Assembly (NCBI RefSeq): GCF_029937755.1
Contig: NZ_JAPYPG010000001.1
Coordinates: forward strand, 558,001 to 622,000
Direction of reading: 5' to 3'
Source: Henriciella sp.
Lineage (GTDB): Bacteria > Pseudomonadota > Alphaproteobacteria > Caulobacterales > Hyphomonadaceae
DNA: 64,000 bases
Positions within the stretch are counted from its first letter, which is position 1; each line of letters begins with the position of its first letter. A program made the translations under genes and the position numbers. A model generated the notes under the pieces. It was not told the origin of the DNA. It saw only the letters and a program-made list of their open reading frames with translations, and made no database searches. Of this stretch, positions 1 to 9,783 are shown one piece after another.

Positions 1-345
1 TTCCATCAGCACAATGCGCGAGGACCGGTCGGACCCCGACCCGCGCAAACCGATATTCGGGCGCAGGCCATAGCCGTCTTCTTCCTGGATGTTCACACCC
101 GGCACGGCGCGCAGCACACGCAACACATCGGTCTGGGCCTGCACGGCGAGATCGGCATCGGACAGGAAGGAGACGGACCCGGCGACCTCCTGTGCGTCGG
201 CAGCGCTGCTGGTGACCAGCACCGTGGAGAGAAGACGGTAAGGGTCGTCTTTCTCTGCCGCTTCATCAGGGGCGGTCATCTGGGCGTGAGCGGGCGCGGA
301 AAGCGCAAGACCAAGAACAAGGGCGACAAGCGGAAGGCGTTTCAT
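1..345 (-). CDS. TonB-dependent outer-membrane receptor, N-terminal part (partial)
   Basis: Only the first 115 codons are in the window; the gene continues past base 1. The ATG at 345 opens a signal peptide ([22 protein letters not shown]). A plug domain follows, with [20 protein letters not shown], then [19 protein letters not shown] and a [17 protein letters not shown] segment. This is the order seen in FecA/FhuA-type receptors that import siderophores, ferric citrate or similar ligands using TonB energy. The substrate cannot be told from the plug. It diverges from the MFS gene at 575 across 229 bp; I saw no clear Fur box there. Confidence 0.85.
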   Translation of the reverse strand, partial: MKRLPLVALVLGLALSAPAHAQMTAPDEAAEKDDPYRLLSTVLVTSSAADAQEVAGSVSFLSDADLAVQAQTDVLRVLRAVPGVNIQEEDGYGLRPNIGLRGSGSDRSSRIVLME

Positions 346-574
346 ACTGGACTACTGTTGCTGGGGCGTCTGGACGCTCGGTAAATTGAACATGCAAGTG
401 ATTTGCAGGCCGCCGTCTAACGTCAGCCCCTTCGCAGCGCAAGTGCAATTCACTCTCACACGCAGTTGAGATTGACGCGGCGTCACTGGCACAGCGTCCT
501 TTTCCTTCTTCCGAATTTGGTGAACAGTTTCGCCACAAGCGCCGGAGAAGAGCGCTGTGACCGGAGGGAACCAG

Positions 575-2065
575 ATGAGTAGCGACGCGACTCCAGCGCC
601 AGCCGAAGCCCTGGACGCAGAACCGAGGCTCGACCTCGGCGGCGCCCTCGACAAGCGCGGCTTTGCCTGGGCCATCTTCGAGTGGGCCCGCAATCCCTAC
701 TACATCCTCGTCATCATCTACATTTTCGCGCCCTACTTCGCCCACATCATCGGGGACAACCTTCTGGCGAGCGGCGAACTGGATGGCCTCGACGGCCCCG
801 CCCAACGGGCCGCCGCGAATGCGAAGGGTCAGGAAACGATCTCATCGCTGGTCAAATATGCCGGCTTCATCGCGGCCTTTACCGCCCCTTTCCTTGGCGC
901 TGCGCTCGACCGGGGTGGCCGCCGCAAGCCAATCCTTGCGGTCTTCCTCGGCCTGATCGCCGTGATGGCCTTTTCGCTGTGGTGGGTGAAGCCGGATGGC
1001 AGCGGCATGCCTATCTGGATGGGCATGGCCGCGCTGGTGATAGCCGCCGTCGGCTATACCTATTCTGAAGTCACGCACAATTCGATGCTGAACAAGAGCG
1101 GCCGCGCGAGCGCCCTCCCTGCGATTTCGGGCCTCGGCCTTGCGCTTGGCAACCTGGCCGGCGCGCTGATGATGGGCTTCATCGTCTTTGCTTTCGCCAT
1201 GCCTGCCCTTGTCGGCTGGCCGTTCGAAGACCCGCTCTTTGGCGTCAGCGTCGCGGCGGGCGAGCACCAGCGCCTTGTCGGTCCGCTGACGGCGGTCTGG
1301 CTGGTGGTCTTCTCCATCCCCTTCTTCCTCTACGCTGAAGATGGCGGCACGCGGGGCGCGAGCTGGACCAGAGCAATGAAGCAGGGTGCAGGCGGCCTGT
1401 GGCGCACGGTCCGCAACGCCTCAGACAACAAGGAAATCCTGAAATACCTCGCCGCGCGCATGCTGTACGCCGACGCCATGTCGGCCCTGCTGGCCCTCGG
1501 GGCGGTCTATATCGGGCTTTACCTCGAATGGAATGTGGTGGAGCTGTCGGCCTATGCGGTGCTGGCGTCGCTCTTTGCCTTTGGCGGCGGCATCATCGGC
1601 GGCTGGCTCGACGGTATGGTCGGACCCAAACGTGCGCTGATGATCGAAATCATCGGCATGATCGCCACCCTTGCCTTCCAGCTGTCGATCACTCAGGACG
1701 CCATTCTCTATGGATTGGTCCCCGGCTTCGTTATCTGGGACGGGCCGATCTTCACAACGCTTTCGGACGTCGTCTATCTGAGCACCGCCGCGGCCATCGC
1801 GATCACGGCGACCGCCAGCATCTCGTCCAGCCGCTCGCTCCTGGTGCACCTTGCCCCGCGCGACCGCGTCGGCGAGTTTTTCGGGCTCTATGCCATCGCC
1901 GGCACAGTGACAGTGTGGCTCGGGCCTTTAATGGTCGAGGAGTTCACCCGCTGGTCCGGCGATCAGCGTATCGGGATGAGCGCGATCGGCCTTCTCTTCA
2001 TTCTCGGCTTCATCGTGCTGACGACCGTGCACTCGCCCCATCATCCGGCTGTCGATAATGACTGA
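575..2065 (+). CDS. MFS transporter, UMF1 (Atg22-like) family
   Basis: A 496-residue inner-membrane protein with about 12 hydrophobic segments. The N-terminal FAWAIFEWARNPYYILVIIYIFAPYF is cut here to the key part WAIFEWARNPYYILV, the start typical of the UMF1 branch of the major facilitator superfamily. An internal GAALDRGGRRKPIL loop resembles the MFS motif A between TM2 and TM3. The ATG at 575 is preferred over an in-frame GTG at 557 because GGAGGG lies 7 nt before it. The substrate is unknown; UMF1 members are linked to amino-acid or peptide efflux only loosely. The stop abuts the stop of the convergent pilin gene. Confidence 0.85.
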   Translation: MSSDATPAPAEALDAEPRLDLGGALDKRGFAWAIFEWARNPYYILVIIYIFAPYFAHIIGDNLLASGELDGLDGPAQRAAANAKGQETISSLVKYAGFIAAFTAPFLGAALDRGGRRKPILAVFLGLIAVMAFSLWWVKPDGSGMPIWMGMAALVIAAVGYTYSEVTHNSMLNKSGRASALPAISGLGLALGNLAGALMMGFIVFAFAMPALVGWPFEDPLFGVSVAAGEHQRLVGPLTAVWLVVFSIPFFLYAEDGGTRGASWTRAMKQGAGGLWRTVRNASDNKEILKYLAARMLYADAMSALLALGAVYIGLYLEWNVVELSAYAVLASLFAFGGGIIGGWLDGMVGPKRALMIEIIGMIATLAFQLSITQDAILYGLVPGFVIWDGPIFTTLSDVVYLSTAAAIAITATASISSSRSLLVHLAPRDRVGEFFGLYAIAGTVTVWLGPLMVEEFTRWSGDQRIGMSAIGLLFILGFIVLTTVHSPHHPAVDND

Positions 2066-2608
2066 TCACTCACGAACGCGGGCGACATGGGCAACACGGC
2101 GCGGGCGAAGATAGAACTCGTCACGCAGCGTCTTCTTCGTGGTGATGAAGTAGCCGAGGCGGGACTCATAATCATACTCGACCTCGGCATAAATGACGGA
2201 CCCGTCTTCCGGCAGGAGATTGACGGGCACGTCAATCACCTCGTCCTCATCATATCTCCGCAGGTTCTGCGCATCGCTCCAGGCGACACGGACCGTTCCG
2301 TCATCATCATAGAGGCTCGAGATACGCAGACGCGCATCCTCGATCGGATTGGGCTCAAGGATCATGCGTGTCGCGGCGAAGATGTCGCGCAGCTCATCGT
2401 CATCGACGATCGCAGCCCGCGCGACAAGATCGCCCATGGCTGCGGATGCGGAGGTTACTTTCCGGTCGAGCACCATCATTAGCGACAGCTCGATACAGGC
2501 GAAGTAGATCAGCACCATCACGGGCGCGATCAGGGCGAACTCCACGGCCGAGATCCCTTTGGTCTCGGCGCGGTATATGCGCAGGCGGCTGGCAATCTTG
2601 GACATCAT
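2066..2608 (-). CDS. TadE/TadG-like pseudopilin
   Basis: 180 residues. A short basic N-terminus is followed by ETKGISAVEFALIAPVMVLI, the class III (Flp-type) prepilin pattern with the invariant +5 glutamate and a single hydrophobic helix at about residues 20-40. The rest is a soluble extracellular domain. TadE/TadG proteins are minor pseudopilins of tight-adherence pili and are cleaved by a TadV/CpaA peptidase. It lies 8 nt downstream of a second pseudopilin gene, so the two form one operon. No other tad/cpa gene is visible nearby. It may be TadF rather than TadG; the family assignment is firmer than the subtype. Confidence 0.8.
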   Translation of the reverse strand: MMSKIASRLRIYRAETKGISAVEFALIAPVMVLIYFACIELSLMMVLDRKVTSASAAMGDLVARAAIVDDDELRDIFAATRMILEPNPIEDARLRISSLYDDDGTVRVAWSDAQNLRRYDEDEVIDVPVNLLPEDGSVIYAEVEYDYESRLGYFITTKKTLRDEFYLRPRRVAHVARVRE

Positions 2609-2616
2609 GATTGACC

Positions 2617-3177
2617 TCAGAACGGCTCGTTGCGGAAGACAACGGTCGCCTGCAGGAGGTGGCGGTTGTCACTCATATTGGCGAGCGGGGCGCTCATGAT
2701 CGGTGTAATCAGGTCCCACTCATAGAAGGCGCGCACCACAACGATGTCATCGCGCCCGCCCGGATCGAACTCGAAGCCGGTCGTATCGAGGTTGCCATCG
2801 GCATCGAGCGGCATCGGGTCGGTGGCCGTGCCGAAATCGTCGAAGGATTTCACATCCAGCTGGATCTTCCCCTTGCACTCGAACATGTCGAAGATGCGCG
2901 AGCAGACAATGTCCTCAAAGGCATCGCGGTCGAAGTCCTCACCGCTCTGCAGCTCGCCGGTCCGGATACCGCGGGCAGCCTCGTTGAGGCCGTTTTCCAG
3001 CACTGCAGACATGATGAACAGGACACAGATTTCGAGCAGGCCGAAAATCAGGAAGAAGAACGGTATGGCGATCATGGCGAACTCGACAGCCGCAACGCCG
3101 CGCTTGTCCGCGGCCCATTCGCGGAACCTCTTCGTCCAGATCGGCGCAGACACGCCGGGAATGATCAAACGGTCCAT
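2617..3177 (-). CDS. TadE family pseudopilin
   Basis: 186 residues. RKEW-type basic start, then DKRGVAAVEFAMIAIPFFFL, giving the G|xxxVEF class III prepilin cleavage pattern and one transmembrane helix at about residues 25-50. The remaining 130 residues are periplasmic or extracellular, with two cysteines (VCSRIFDMFECKG) that could form a disulfide. First gene of a two-gene operon with the downstream TadE/TadG-like gene. Function is inferred from the family: minor pilin needed for Flp/Tad pilus assembly. Start at the ATG ending at 3177; no strong Shine-Dalgarno was seen. Confidence 0.8.
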   Translation of the reverse strand: MDRLIIPGVSAPIWTKRFREWAADKRGVAAVEFAMIAIPFFFLIFGLLEICVLFIMSAVLENGLNEAARGIRTGELQSGEDFDRDAFEDIVCSRIFDMFECKGKIQLDVKSFDDFGTATDPMPLDADGNLDTTGFEFDPGGRDDIVVVRAFYEWDLITPIMSAPLANMSDNRHLLQATVVFRNEPF

Positions 3178-3386
3178 AATATCCTTCGCGCTTCATCCAT
3201 GGCGCGCCCCATCGAGCATCAGCGTTAACAGGACACAGTTGAGGGCCCGTTCAGCCGGTCTGTGAAATTTCATGGATTTCAGGGGTAAAGCGCAGTCTGC
3301 GGCCATTCGCTTGCGGTCGTGGCCTTTACCTCGCCATCTTCTCACACCATTTTCGCGGACGTAGAGGCATCGAAGAGGATTGCCCG

Positions 3387-4523
3387 ATGAGCCACAATCC
3401 CATCAGGCCATGGCGTTCCATCGACCGGCGGCCGTCCCGCAAGATCCGCGTCGGCTCCGTCGAGGTGGGCGGGGATGCCCCGATCGCCGTGCAGACGATG
3501 ACAAACACGCCGACCGAGGACGCCGCCGCGACGATCGCGCAGATCGAGCGCGCCGCCGAGGCGGGCGCCGACATTGTGCGTGTCTCCTGTCCGACGGAAG
3601 ACTCAACCGCTGCCATGCCGGCGATCTGCAAGGCGTCGCCTGTGCCGATCGTGGCCGACATCCATTTCCATTACAAACGTGGCATCGAGGCGGCAGACGC
3701 TGGCGCCGCCTGCCTGCGGATCAATCCGGGCAATATCGGCAGCCATGACCGGGTGAAGGAAGTGGTCAACGCCGCGCGCGCCAATGGCTGCTCCATCCGG
3801 ATCGGCGTGAATGGCGGTTCGCTTGAGCGCCACCTGCTGGAAAAATATGGCGAGCCCTGCCCGGATGCGATGGTCGAAAGCGCGCTCAACCATGCACGTA
3901 TCCTCGATGATCTCGGCTTTCACGAGTACAAGATTTCGGTGAAGGCCTCCGACATGTTCCTCACGGTGGCGGCCTATCAGCAGCTCGCAGAAGCCACCGA
4001 CGCGCCGCTGCATCTCGGCATTACAGAGGCCGGCGGCCTGCGCACCGGCACGGTGAAATCCTCCATCGGCATGGGCAACCTCCTCTGGATGGGGATCGGC
4101 GACACAATCCGCGTCTCGCTCTCTGCCGATCCGGTGGAGGAGGTGAAGGTCGGTTTTGACATGCTGAAGTCGCTCGGCCTCAGAACGCGCGGCGTGAACA
4201 TCATCGCCTGCCCGTCTTGCGCGCGTCAGGGCTTCGACGTCATCAAGACGGTCGAGACGCTCGAAGACCGACTTGCGCACATCTCCGAACCGATCTCGCT
4301 GTCGATCATCGGCTGTGTGGTCAACGGCCCCGGCGAGGCGGCAATGACCGATCTCGGCTTTACCGGCGGCGGCAAGGAAAGCGGCAAGATGTATGTCTCC
4401 GGCCGCCCGGATCACAATGTCTCCAACGCCGACATGGTCGAGCACATCGTCGAGCTGGTCGAGGAAAAGGCCGAACGTATGAAAGCCCAGCGCGAGGCGG
4501 ACGAGACCGTCGCGGCGGAGTAG
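3387..4523 (+). CDS. ispG: 4-hydroxy-3-methylbut-2-en-1-yl diphosphate synthase
   Basis: IspG/GcpE, 378 residues. It converts MEcPP to HMBPP, the penultimate step of the MEP isoprenoid pathway in the cytosol. Landmarks: N-terminal TIM-barrel sequences [20 protein letters not shown] and [10 protein letters not shown], and a C-terminal [4Fe-4S] domain with CPSC near residues 274-277 and CVVNGPGEA near 309, matching the E. coli three-Cys-plus-Glu cluster site. The length fits the bacterial short form. ATG at 3387 follows AGAGGA. It is monocistronic here and convergent with the acyltransferase gene, 7 nt between stops. Confidence 0.96.
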   Translation: MSHNPIRPWRSIDRRPSRKIRVGSVEVGGDAPIAVQTMTNTPTEDAAATIAQIERAAEAGADIVRVSCPTEDSTAAMPAICKASPVPIVADIHFHYKRGIEAADAGAACLRINPGNIGSHDRVKEVVNAARANGCSIRIGVNGGSLERHLLEKYGEPCPDAMVESALNHARILDDLGFHEYKISVKASDMFLTVAAYQQLAEATDAPLHLGITEAGGLRTGTVKSSIGMGNLLWMGIGDTIRVSLSADPVEEVKVGFDMLKSLGLRTRGVNIIACPSCARQGFDVIKTVETLEDRLAHISEPISLSIIGCVVNGPGEAAMTDLGFTGGGKESGKMYVSGRPDHNVSNADMVEHIVELVEEKAERMKAQREADETVAAE

Positions 4524-4530
4524 TCAGCGC

Positions 4531-5721
4531 TTATTCGGCCGCCATCCGGACGTGCCGCGGTGCGTCCTTCGGCTTCAGTCCGAACCATGGCCTCAGCCGT
4601 CCCACACGCCGGATGACCAGTTCGTGCAGCAGCGCGCAGCCGCCAATGGTGGCGATGACGAGCAGGATGAATTCGGTCCCGGCCTGGAGCCCCTGCCGTG
4701 TCAGCCAGAAGCCGGCCATGACGATCAGGGTCTGGTGCAGGATGTACCAGGGGAAGACGGCGCCGGTCATATAGGTCAGCGCCCGGCTCGGCCGGTTGAG
4801 ATAGCGCTGGGCGAGCGCCAGAAGCGACAGGATGGCGAGCCAGGCATAAAAGAGGCGCGCCATGCGGGCTGGCCAGACCAGCCATTGCATATCGGGGTCG
4901 GCCTGAAGCGTTTCCCAGCCTGCCCACAGCACCGAAAGGCCGGTCGCAAAGACGACGGCCAGCAGGATGGCCGGAAGCGCCGCGCGGCGCACGGCCGACC
5001 AGAAGGCGGCATCCTTCGCCAGCAGGAAACCAATCATCAGGATGGTGAGACTATGGGCATGGTTGGCCCAGTCCCAGACAAGATTGTGGTTTGTCTCGAA
5101 ATACGGATCGAGCGTGAGGCGATAGAGCATGTGCGGCAGGGCCGGCAGCACGATAACCATCACCACGCCTGTCTTTCCGGCGAAAAGGCGCTTCGTGATC
5201 GCCGCCCCGCGGCCTTCCATGAAGCGGATCAGCGGCCCGGCGACCGGTGCCAGAAGCAGCGAATAGACGAGCAGGTAGACGATGTACCAGAGATGGTTCC
5301 ATGTCGGCGTGATGATCGAGAAGTCGGATGCCGGATTAAGATATTGCGGATAGAAGGCCCAGAAGCTGCCCTCGAACTCACCGCTTTCGACCAGCTGCAG
5401 CCAGCTCTGTGGGGCAACGATCAGCACCATGCCGGCAAGGATCGGCAGGCCCATGCGGACGGCCCGGTCCTTCGCCAGCCCGGCAGCGCCCAGCTTCCCG
5501 AACAGGAAACGCAGCGCCACGCCGGAAATGAAGAAGAGCAGCGACAGCCGCCAGGGGTTGAGCAGCAGCATCAGGGGCTCTGCGCCCTCGCCTGCATGCA
5601 CGCTTTTCACGTGCCACTCCCACGGCACGTAGAACATGCCGATATGGTAGAAAATGAGCAGCAGGAAGGCGATGATCCGCAACCAGTCGAGATCGTAGCG
5701 CCGGGTATTGATGTCCGTCAT
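4531..5721 (-). CDS. acyltransferase 3 family membrane protein
   Basis: 396 residues, about 10 hydrophobic segments. The N-terminus YDLDWLRIIAFLLLIFYHIGM is cut here to DLDWLRIIAFLLLIFYHIG, the characteristic opening of the acyltransferase-3/OpgC superfamily, with the conserved DWLR and the His after TM1. A second conserved block HLWYIVYLLVYSLLL follows. Such enzymes move acetyl or succinyl groups across the inner membrane onto glycans such as periplasmic glucans, O-antigen or exopolysaccharide. The acceptor is not known. The ATG at 5721 matches the family start; the frame stays open further upstream but that part overlaps the divergent LytTR gene. Confidence 0.82.
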   Translation of the reverse strand: MTDINTRRYDLDWLRIIAFLLLIFYHIGMFYVPWEWHVKSVHAGEGAEPLMLLLNPWRLSLLFFISGVALRFLFGKLGAAGLAKDRAVRMGLPILAGMVLIVAPQSWLQLVESGEFEGSFWAFYPQYLNPASDFSIITPTWNHLWYIVYLLVYSLLLAPVAGPLIRFMEGRGAAITKRLFAGKTGVVMVIVLPALPHMLYRLTLDPYFETNHNLVWDWANHAHSLTILMIGFLLAKDAAFWSAVRRAALPAILLAVVFATGLSVLWAGWETLQADPDMQWLVWPARMARLFYAWLAILSLLALAQRYLNRPSRALTYMTGAVFPWYILHQTLIVMAGFWLTRQGLQAGTEFILLVIATIGGCALLHELVIRRVGRLRPWFGLKPKDAPRHVRMAAE

Positions 5722-5901
5722 GGGTCGTCTCCGATAGGGTGAGCCGACCATGCCGGGAGCGGGGCGATCCATCAGCTGCAATGACGCGAAGAGAGGCTGC
5801 GGGGGATGAATGGCCGGACGCCGGGACGAGTGGCGGCAAGCCGGGACGAGCGGCGCGCAAAGCCCTTCGCCTCCTGCCCGGCTTGTGGCAATCAGGCTTC
5901 C

Positions 5902-6744
5902 ATGAGCGAGCGCCAGCACCATCCCGAGATCGAAGCTGACAAACGTGCCGACCGGCGGACCTGGATCTATTTCGCCGGCTTCCTGTTTGCGTCCTTCCTC
6001 GTCCTGTCGATGTCGGACCAGCACGATATGCGAAGGGCCGGCGCCGACCATCCGGAGATGGCGTGGCTGTCGCAGGCCACCTCGCACCTCGTCATCCTGG
6101 CGATGACGCCCTTCATCACCTTCATGCTGAGCCGCTTTCCGCTGTCTGACTGGCGCCGCTCCCTGCCCGTGCATGCGGGCGCAGTCGTGGTCTTCTCTCT
6201 CGTCCATATCCTGGCGATGGTCGCGCTGCGAAAAGCGCTGAGCCCGGTCTTCATTGGCGTGCCCTATGAGTTCGGCCTCGCGGATCCCTCCACCTGGCTC
6301 TACGAGTTTCGCAAGGACGTGCTGAGCTATGCCCTGATCACCGCCATCTTTGCCATGAACCGGCTTGCCGAGCAGCGTGGACTGGAAGCGAAAGCCGCGC
6401 AGAAGGAAGCCAGCGAACGCCATCGCCTGACGCTGAAATCAGGCGGGCGGACCTATTTTGTCGATGCCAGTGAGATCGTCTGGGTCCGCGCAGCATCGAA
6501 CTATGTCGAGGTTGTCACGCCGGGCCGCACCTATCTCGCCCGCGCCACGCTGACCGAGCTGGAAAAGCTGCTCGAGACGGCCGGCGGGCATCATGTCCGT
6601 GTGCACCGCTCGCATCTCGTCAATCTCGACAGGGTCACGGAAATCCGCCCGACCGGCGAAGGCGATGTCACGCTGACGCTGGAAACAGGCGACGACGTGC
6701 CGGGCTCGCGGCGCTATCGCGAGCGCTATGCCGGCGCTGCCTGA
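5902..6744 (+). CDS. membrane-anchored LytTR-family transcription regulator
   Basis: About 280 residues. The N-terminal half has four likely transmembrane helices (WIYFAGFLFASFLVLSM, SHLVILAMTPFITFML, AGAVVVFSLVHILAMVAL and a further one near SYALITAIFAMN). A linker with an EAKAAQKEASERH helix follows, then a LytTR DNA-binding domain (SGGRTYFVDASEIVWVRAA ... VHRSHLVNLDRVTEI) to the C-terminus. There is no receiver domain, so signalling probably passes from membrane to DNA in one protein. The start is uncertain: an in-frame ATG at 5806 would add 32 residues that do not look like protein. It is divergent from an acyltransferase gene 180 bp away, a plausible target. Confidence 0.78.
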   Translation: MSERQHHPEIEADKRADRRTWIYFAGFLFASFLVLSMSDQHDMRRAGADHPEMAWLSQATSHLVILAMTPFITFMLSRFPLSDWRRSLPVHAGAVVVFSLVHILAMVALRKALSPVFIGVPYEFGLADPSTWLYEFRKDVLSYALITAIFAMNRLAEQRGLEAKAAQKEASERHRLTLKSGGRTYFVDASEIVWVRAASNYVEVVTPGRTYLARATLTELEKLLETAGGHHVRVHRSHLVNLDRVTEIRPTGEGDVTLTLETGDDVPGSRRYRERYAGAA

Positions 6745-6850
6745 GCTGTCACTGTCCGAACACAGCTCGCCGGCCAAGCGCACACATTGACGTGATTTGA
6801 ATTCCGGCTGCCCAGCAGGCCTGCTAAGGCTCTCGCCGGGAGGAAAAGGC

Positions 6851-8167
6851 ATGCGGATATTTCTGGGCGTCCTTGGCTGGACGGGACGACTGATCGTTAT
6901 CGTCATCCTGCTCGCCGCCATGGCGAACTGCACCCGGCTGGGGCTCAATTATGCGAGCCTGGATACCGAGGACAAACCCGGCGCCTGGCCGCCCATCGCC
7001 GAAACGCCCGATAGCTTCCTCGCCGAGCGCGAAATGTGGAAGCAAAGACTGGAAGACCACGTCTTCGGGCCTTTCCCTGAAGGCGTGGATGCCCATCTCG
7101 TCAGCCACACCGTGATCGACGAGGCCTACTGGAACGGCAAGGGCACGCTGGAGGAGTATGTCATCGAGATCCGTGGCAGTGGCGAGACGCGCAAGTTCAC
7201 GCTCGGCATTGCCTGGCCAAAGGCAAAGCAGCCTGTGCCGGTGATCATCAGTCAGTCCTTCTGCGGCAACCAGACCGCCTTTGCCTATCCGGCCATGTCT
7301 CCGCCCATCGACCAGGATGTGAGCGATTTTTGCGGCGGGGGCGAAGAGGGGGTCATGTCGCGAGCCGTGAAGCTGATTTTCGGCCGCTACATTTCCAGCC
7401 CGCCCATGGGGCAGGTGCTGGACCGCGGCTATGCCTATGCGAGTTTCTACACCTCGGAACTCATCCCGGATTCGCGCAAACCGGCGCGCGCGCTGATGCC
7501 GGACTATCCACACGGCGAACGCGGCCAGGTCAGTGGCGCTGTCGCCGGCTGGGCGGCAGGCTTTTCGGCAGCGATCGACATTCTCGAGGCCGACCCCCGC
7601 ACCGACGCACAGCGCACCGCCATCATCGGTCACTCGCGCTCGGGCAAGTCCGCGCTTGTCGCCGGCACCTATGACCGGCGCATCGACGCCATTATCGCGC
7701 ATCAGGCCGGCACGGGCGGGACGGCGCTCAGCCGCGAGAAACCGGGCGAGACGGTCGAGGACATGCTGAAGACCTATCCTCACTGGTTTGCCCCCGCCTA
7801 TCAGCAGTTCGACGCGGACGGCGCCTTCACAACGCCGGTGGACATGCATGCTCTCATTGCGCTCAACGCCCCGACACCGCTGCTGATCGGCAATGGGCGG
7901 CGGGATGTCTGGTCCGACCCGAACGGGTCATGGCGCGCCACGCTGGAGGCTGCCCCCATTTACAGGGCAGCCGGGACGAGCGGGCTGGAGCAGGATGGCA
8001 TGCGAGACGCCAATCTCGAGGCCGATCTCGTCTTCTGGATGCGTCCGGGTGGCCATTCCATCACGGCGCAGGACTGGAATGCCTGGCTCGACTGGCTCGA
8101 CAATGTGATGCCTCCGGGAAAGCAGGTGCCAGCACAGCCAAATACGGCTAGCATGGCGCCGAACTAG
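6851..8167 (+). CDS. CE15-like (glucuronoyl esterase-type) alpha/beta hydrolase
   Basis: 438 residues with an N-terminal membrane anchor or signal (RIFLGVLGWTGRLIVIVILL). The nucleophile region is IIGHSRSGKSALVAG, resembling the G-x-S-R-x-G-K signature of CE15 glucuronoyl esterases. IAHQAGTGG and LLIGNGRRDVWSDPNG (acid region) follow, and RPGGHSITAQDWNAWLDWLD supplies a late histidine. CE15 enzymes cleave ester bonds between lignin alcohols and glucuronic acid in xylan; homologs without that activity exist, so the substrate is open. Start ATG 6851 follows GGGAGGAAAAGGC; an in-frame ATG at 6797 is not preferred. Confidence 0.75.
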   Translation: MRIFLGVLGWTGRLIVIVILLAAMANCTRLGLNYASLDTEDKPGAWPPIAETPDSFLAEREMWKQRLEDHVFGPFPEGVDAHLVSHTVIDEAYWNGKGTLEEYVIEIRGSGETRKFTLGIAWPKAKQPVPVIISQSFCGNQTAFAYPAMSPPIDQDVSDFCGGGEEGVMSRAVKLIFGRYISSPPMGQVLDRGYAYASFYTSELIPDSRKPARALMPDYPHGERGQVSGAVAGWAAGFSAAIDILEADPRTDAQRTAIIGHSRSGKSALVAGTYDRRIDAIIAHQAGTGGTALSREKPGETVEDMLKTYPHWFAPAYQQFDADGAFTTPVDMHALIALNAPTPLLIGNGRRDVWSDPNGSWRATLEAAPIYRAAGTSGLEQDGMRDANLEADLVFWMRPGGHSITAQDWNAWLDWLDNVMPPGKQVPAQPNTASMAPN

Positions 8168-8184
8168 CTGGGAGGCGCTAATCG

Positions 8185-8634
8185 ATGCCGTTTCAATCTG
8201 AAGACCTGTACCCCGTTCTGGCGCTCATTGTCTGGACGCTGATCATGTGGATCTGGATGTATGCCACGCGCATCCCGGCCATGCAGAAGGCTGGGGTTAA
8301 TCCCGATGATGCGCGCCATCCGGGCGCTGACTACAGCGCCAGCTTCCCGGCCAGCACGCGCTCTGCCGCCGACAATTACAATCACCTGCACGAGCAGCCG
8401 ACCCTCTTCTACGCGCTGGTCTTCTTTGCTGCGCTGACAGGCGGTGGCGACAACATCTTCATGTATCTCGCCTGGGCCTATGTAATCGCCCGGATCATCC
8501 ACTCGCTGGTGCAGGTCCTGTCACCCAAGGTAACCCAGCGTTTCTTCGTCTTCGCAGTCGGCTCGCTCATCCTGATGATCATGGCTGTAAAGGAAGTCGT
8601 CCGCATCCTGACACTGCCTGGGATTGCCGGCTGA
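8185..8634 (+). CDS. MAPEG family membrane protein
   Basis: 149 residues, four predicted helices: LALIVWTLIMWIWMYATRI, LFYALVFFAALTGGG, YLAWAYVIARIIHSLVQVL and FVFAVGSLILMIMAVKEVV. The NYNHLHEQPTLFYALVF segment and ARIIHSLVQ match the MAPEG motif region (glutathione and eicosanoid metabolism proteins; bacterial members are mostly uncharacterised). Only 17 nt separate it from the upstream esterase gene and GGGAGG precedes the ATG, so the two are probably co-transcribed. No biochemical role can be assigned from sequence alone. Confidence 0.82.
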   Translation: MPFQSEDLYPVLALIVWTLIMWIWMYATRIPAMQKAGVNPDDARHPGADYSASFPASTRSAADNYNHLHEQPTLFYALVFFAALTGGGDNIFMYLAWAYVIARIIHSLVQVLSPKVTQRFFVFAVGSLILMIMAVKEVVRILTLPGIAG

Positions 8635-8706
8635 CGCTGGCGCCTCAGGCAGGCACCGCAAGAGCCCGCTTCCCCCGCTGGGCGTTTCGTTTTAGACGCT
8701 GGGACC

Positions 8707-9783
8707 ATGGCCACTATTCCCGTTTCCCGCCTTGAACAGGTCATCGACCGGTTCGACCAGGTCGAAGCCCGCATGGGCGCGACGACTGACAGCGACGAGA
8801 TCGTGCAGCTCTCGCGTGAGCATGCCGAGCTGAAGCCTGTCGCCGACAAGGCCAAGGAGCTGATCGACCTGAAGGCACAGCTCAAAGACGCCGAGACCAT
8901 GATGAACGGCGCCGACAAGGACATGGCCGAGCTCGCGACCGAGGAATATTACGAGATCAAGGAGCAGCTCCCAGCGCTGGAGAAGGAAGTCCAGCTGCTG
9001 CTCATCCCGAAGGATATCGACGACAAGGCGAGCGTCGTGCTGGAAGTGCGCGCCGGGACCGGCGGCGACGAGGCAGCCCTGTTCGCTGGCGACCTCTTCC
9101 GCATGTACACCCGCTACGCCCAGCTGGAAGGCTGGAAAGTCGATGCCGTCTCCATGTCCGAAGGCGATGCCGGGGGCTACAAGGAGATCATCGCCAGTAT
9201 CGAGGGCGACGGCGTCTTCGGGAAAATGAAGTGGGAAAGCGGCGTTCACCGCGTTCAGCGCGTGCCGGAAACCGAAAGCGGGGGACGCATCCATACCTCT
9301 GCCGCGACCGTTGCCGTTCTGCCTGCGCCTGAAAACATCGAGATCGACGTTCGCCAGGAAGATATCCGTATCGACACGATGCGCTCCTCCGGGGCTGGCG
9401 GCCAGCACGTCAACACGACCGACTCCGCCGTCCGCATCACACACCTGCCAACCGGCATCGTGACGACGAGTTCGGAAAAGTCCCAGCATGTGAACCGCGA
9501 GCGTGCTATGGAACAGCTCAAGATCCGCCTCTATGAGCGCGAGCGCGAGGAGAAGGATTCCGCGCGCGCCGAGGCCCGCAAGGACCAGATCGGCTCCGGC
9601 GACCGCTCGCAGAAGGTGCGGACCTACAATTATCCGGAAAACCGGGTGAGTGACCATCGCATCAACCTGACGCTCCACTCGCTCGACAAGATCATCACCG
9701 GCGACAAGCTGGACGACGTGATTTCGGCGCTCATTGCCGAGGACCAGGCCCGCAAGCTGGCGGCCATGGACGAAGATGCATGA
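8707..9783 (+). CDS. prfA: peptide chain release factor 1
   Basis: 358 residues. RF1 recognises UAA and UAG stop codons in the ribosomal A site and triggers peptide release. The stop-recognition tripeptide region reads [20 protein letters not shown], with PET in the P-x-T position that marks RF1 (RF2 has SPF). The catalytic GGQ is in [28 protein letters not shown]-type sequence ([13 protein letters not shown]) and the LDDVISAL tail complete the family pattern. Its 3' end overlaps prmC, whose product methylates the GGQ glutamine. Confidence 0.97.
   Translation: MATIPVSRLEQVIDRFDQVEARMGATTDSDEIVQLSREHAELKPVADKAKELIDLKAQLKDAETMMNGADKDMAELATEEYYEIKEQLPALEKEVQLLLIPKDIDDKASVVLEVRAGTGGDEAALFAGDLFRMYTRYAQLEGWKVDAVSMSEGDAGGYKEIIASIEGDGVFGKMKWESGVHRVQRVPETESGGRIHTSAATVAVLPAPENIEIDVRQEDIRIDTMRSSGAGGQHVNTTDSAVRITHLPTGIVTTSSEKSQHVNRERAMEQLKIRLYEREREEKDSARAEARKDQIGSGDRSQKVRTYNYPENRVSDHRINLTLHSLDKIITGDKLDDVISALIAEDQARKLAAMDEDA

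Noticed and set aside
2087-2482. Forward ORF over the TadE/TadG-like gene
   Set aside because: It lies opposite a pseudopilin with a clear prepilin motif and has no protein features of its own.
6743-6768. GAGCTGT...ACAGCTC as terminator of the LytTR gene
   Set aside because: Only 7 bp with a 12-nt loop and no U-tract after it.
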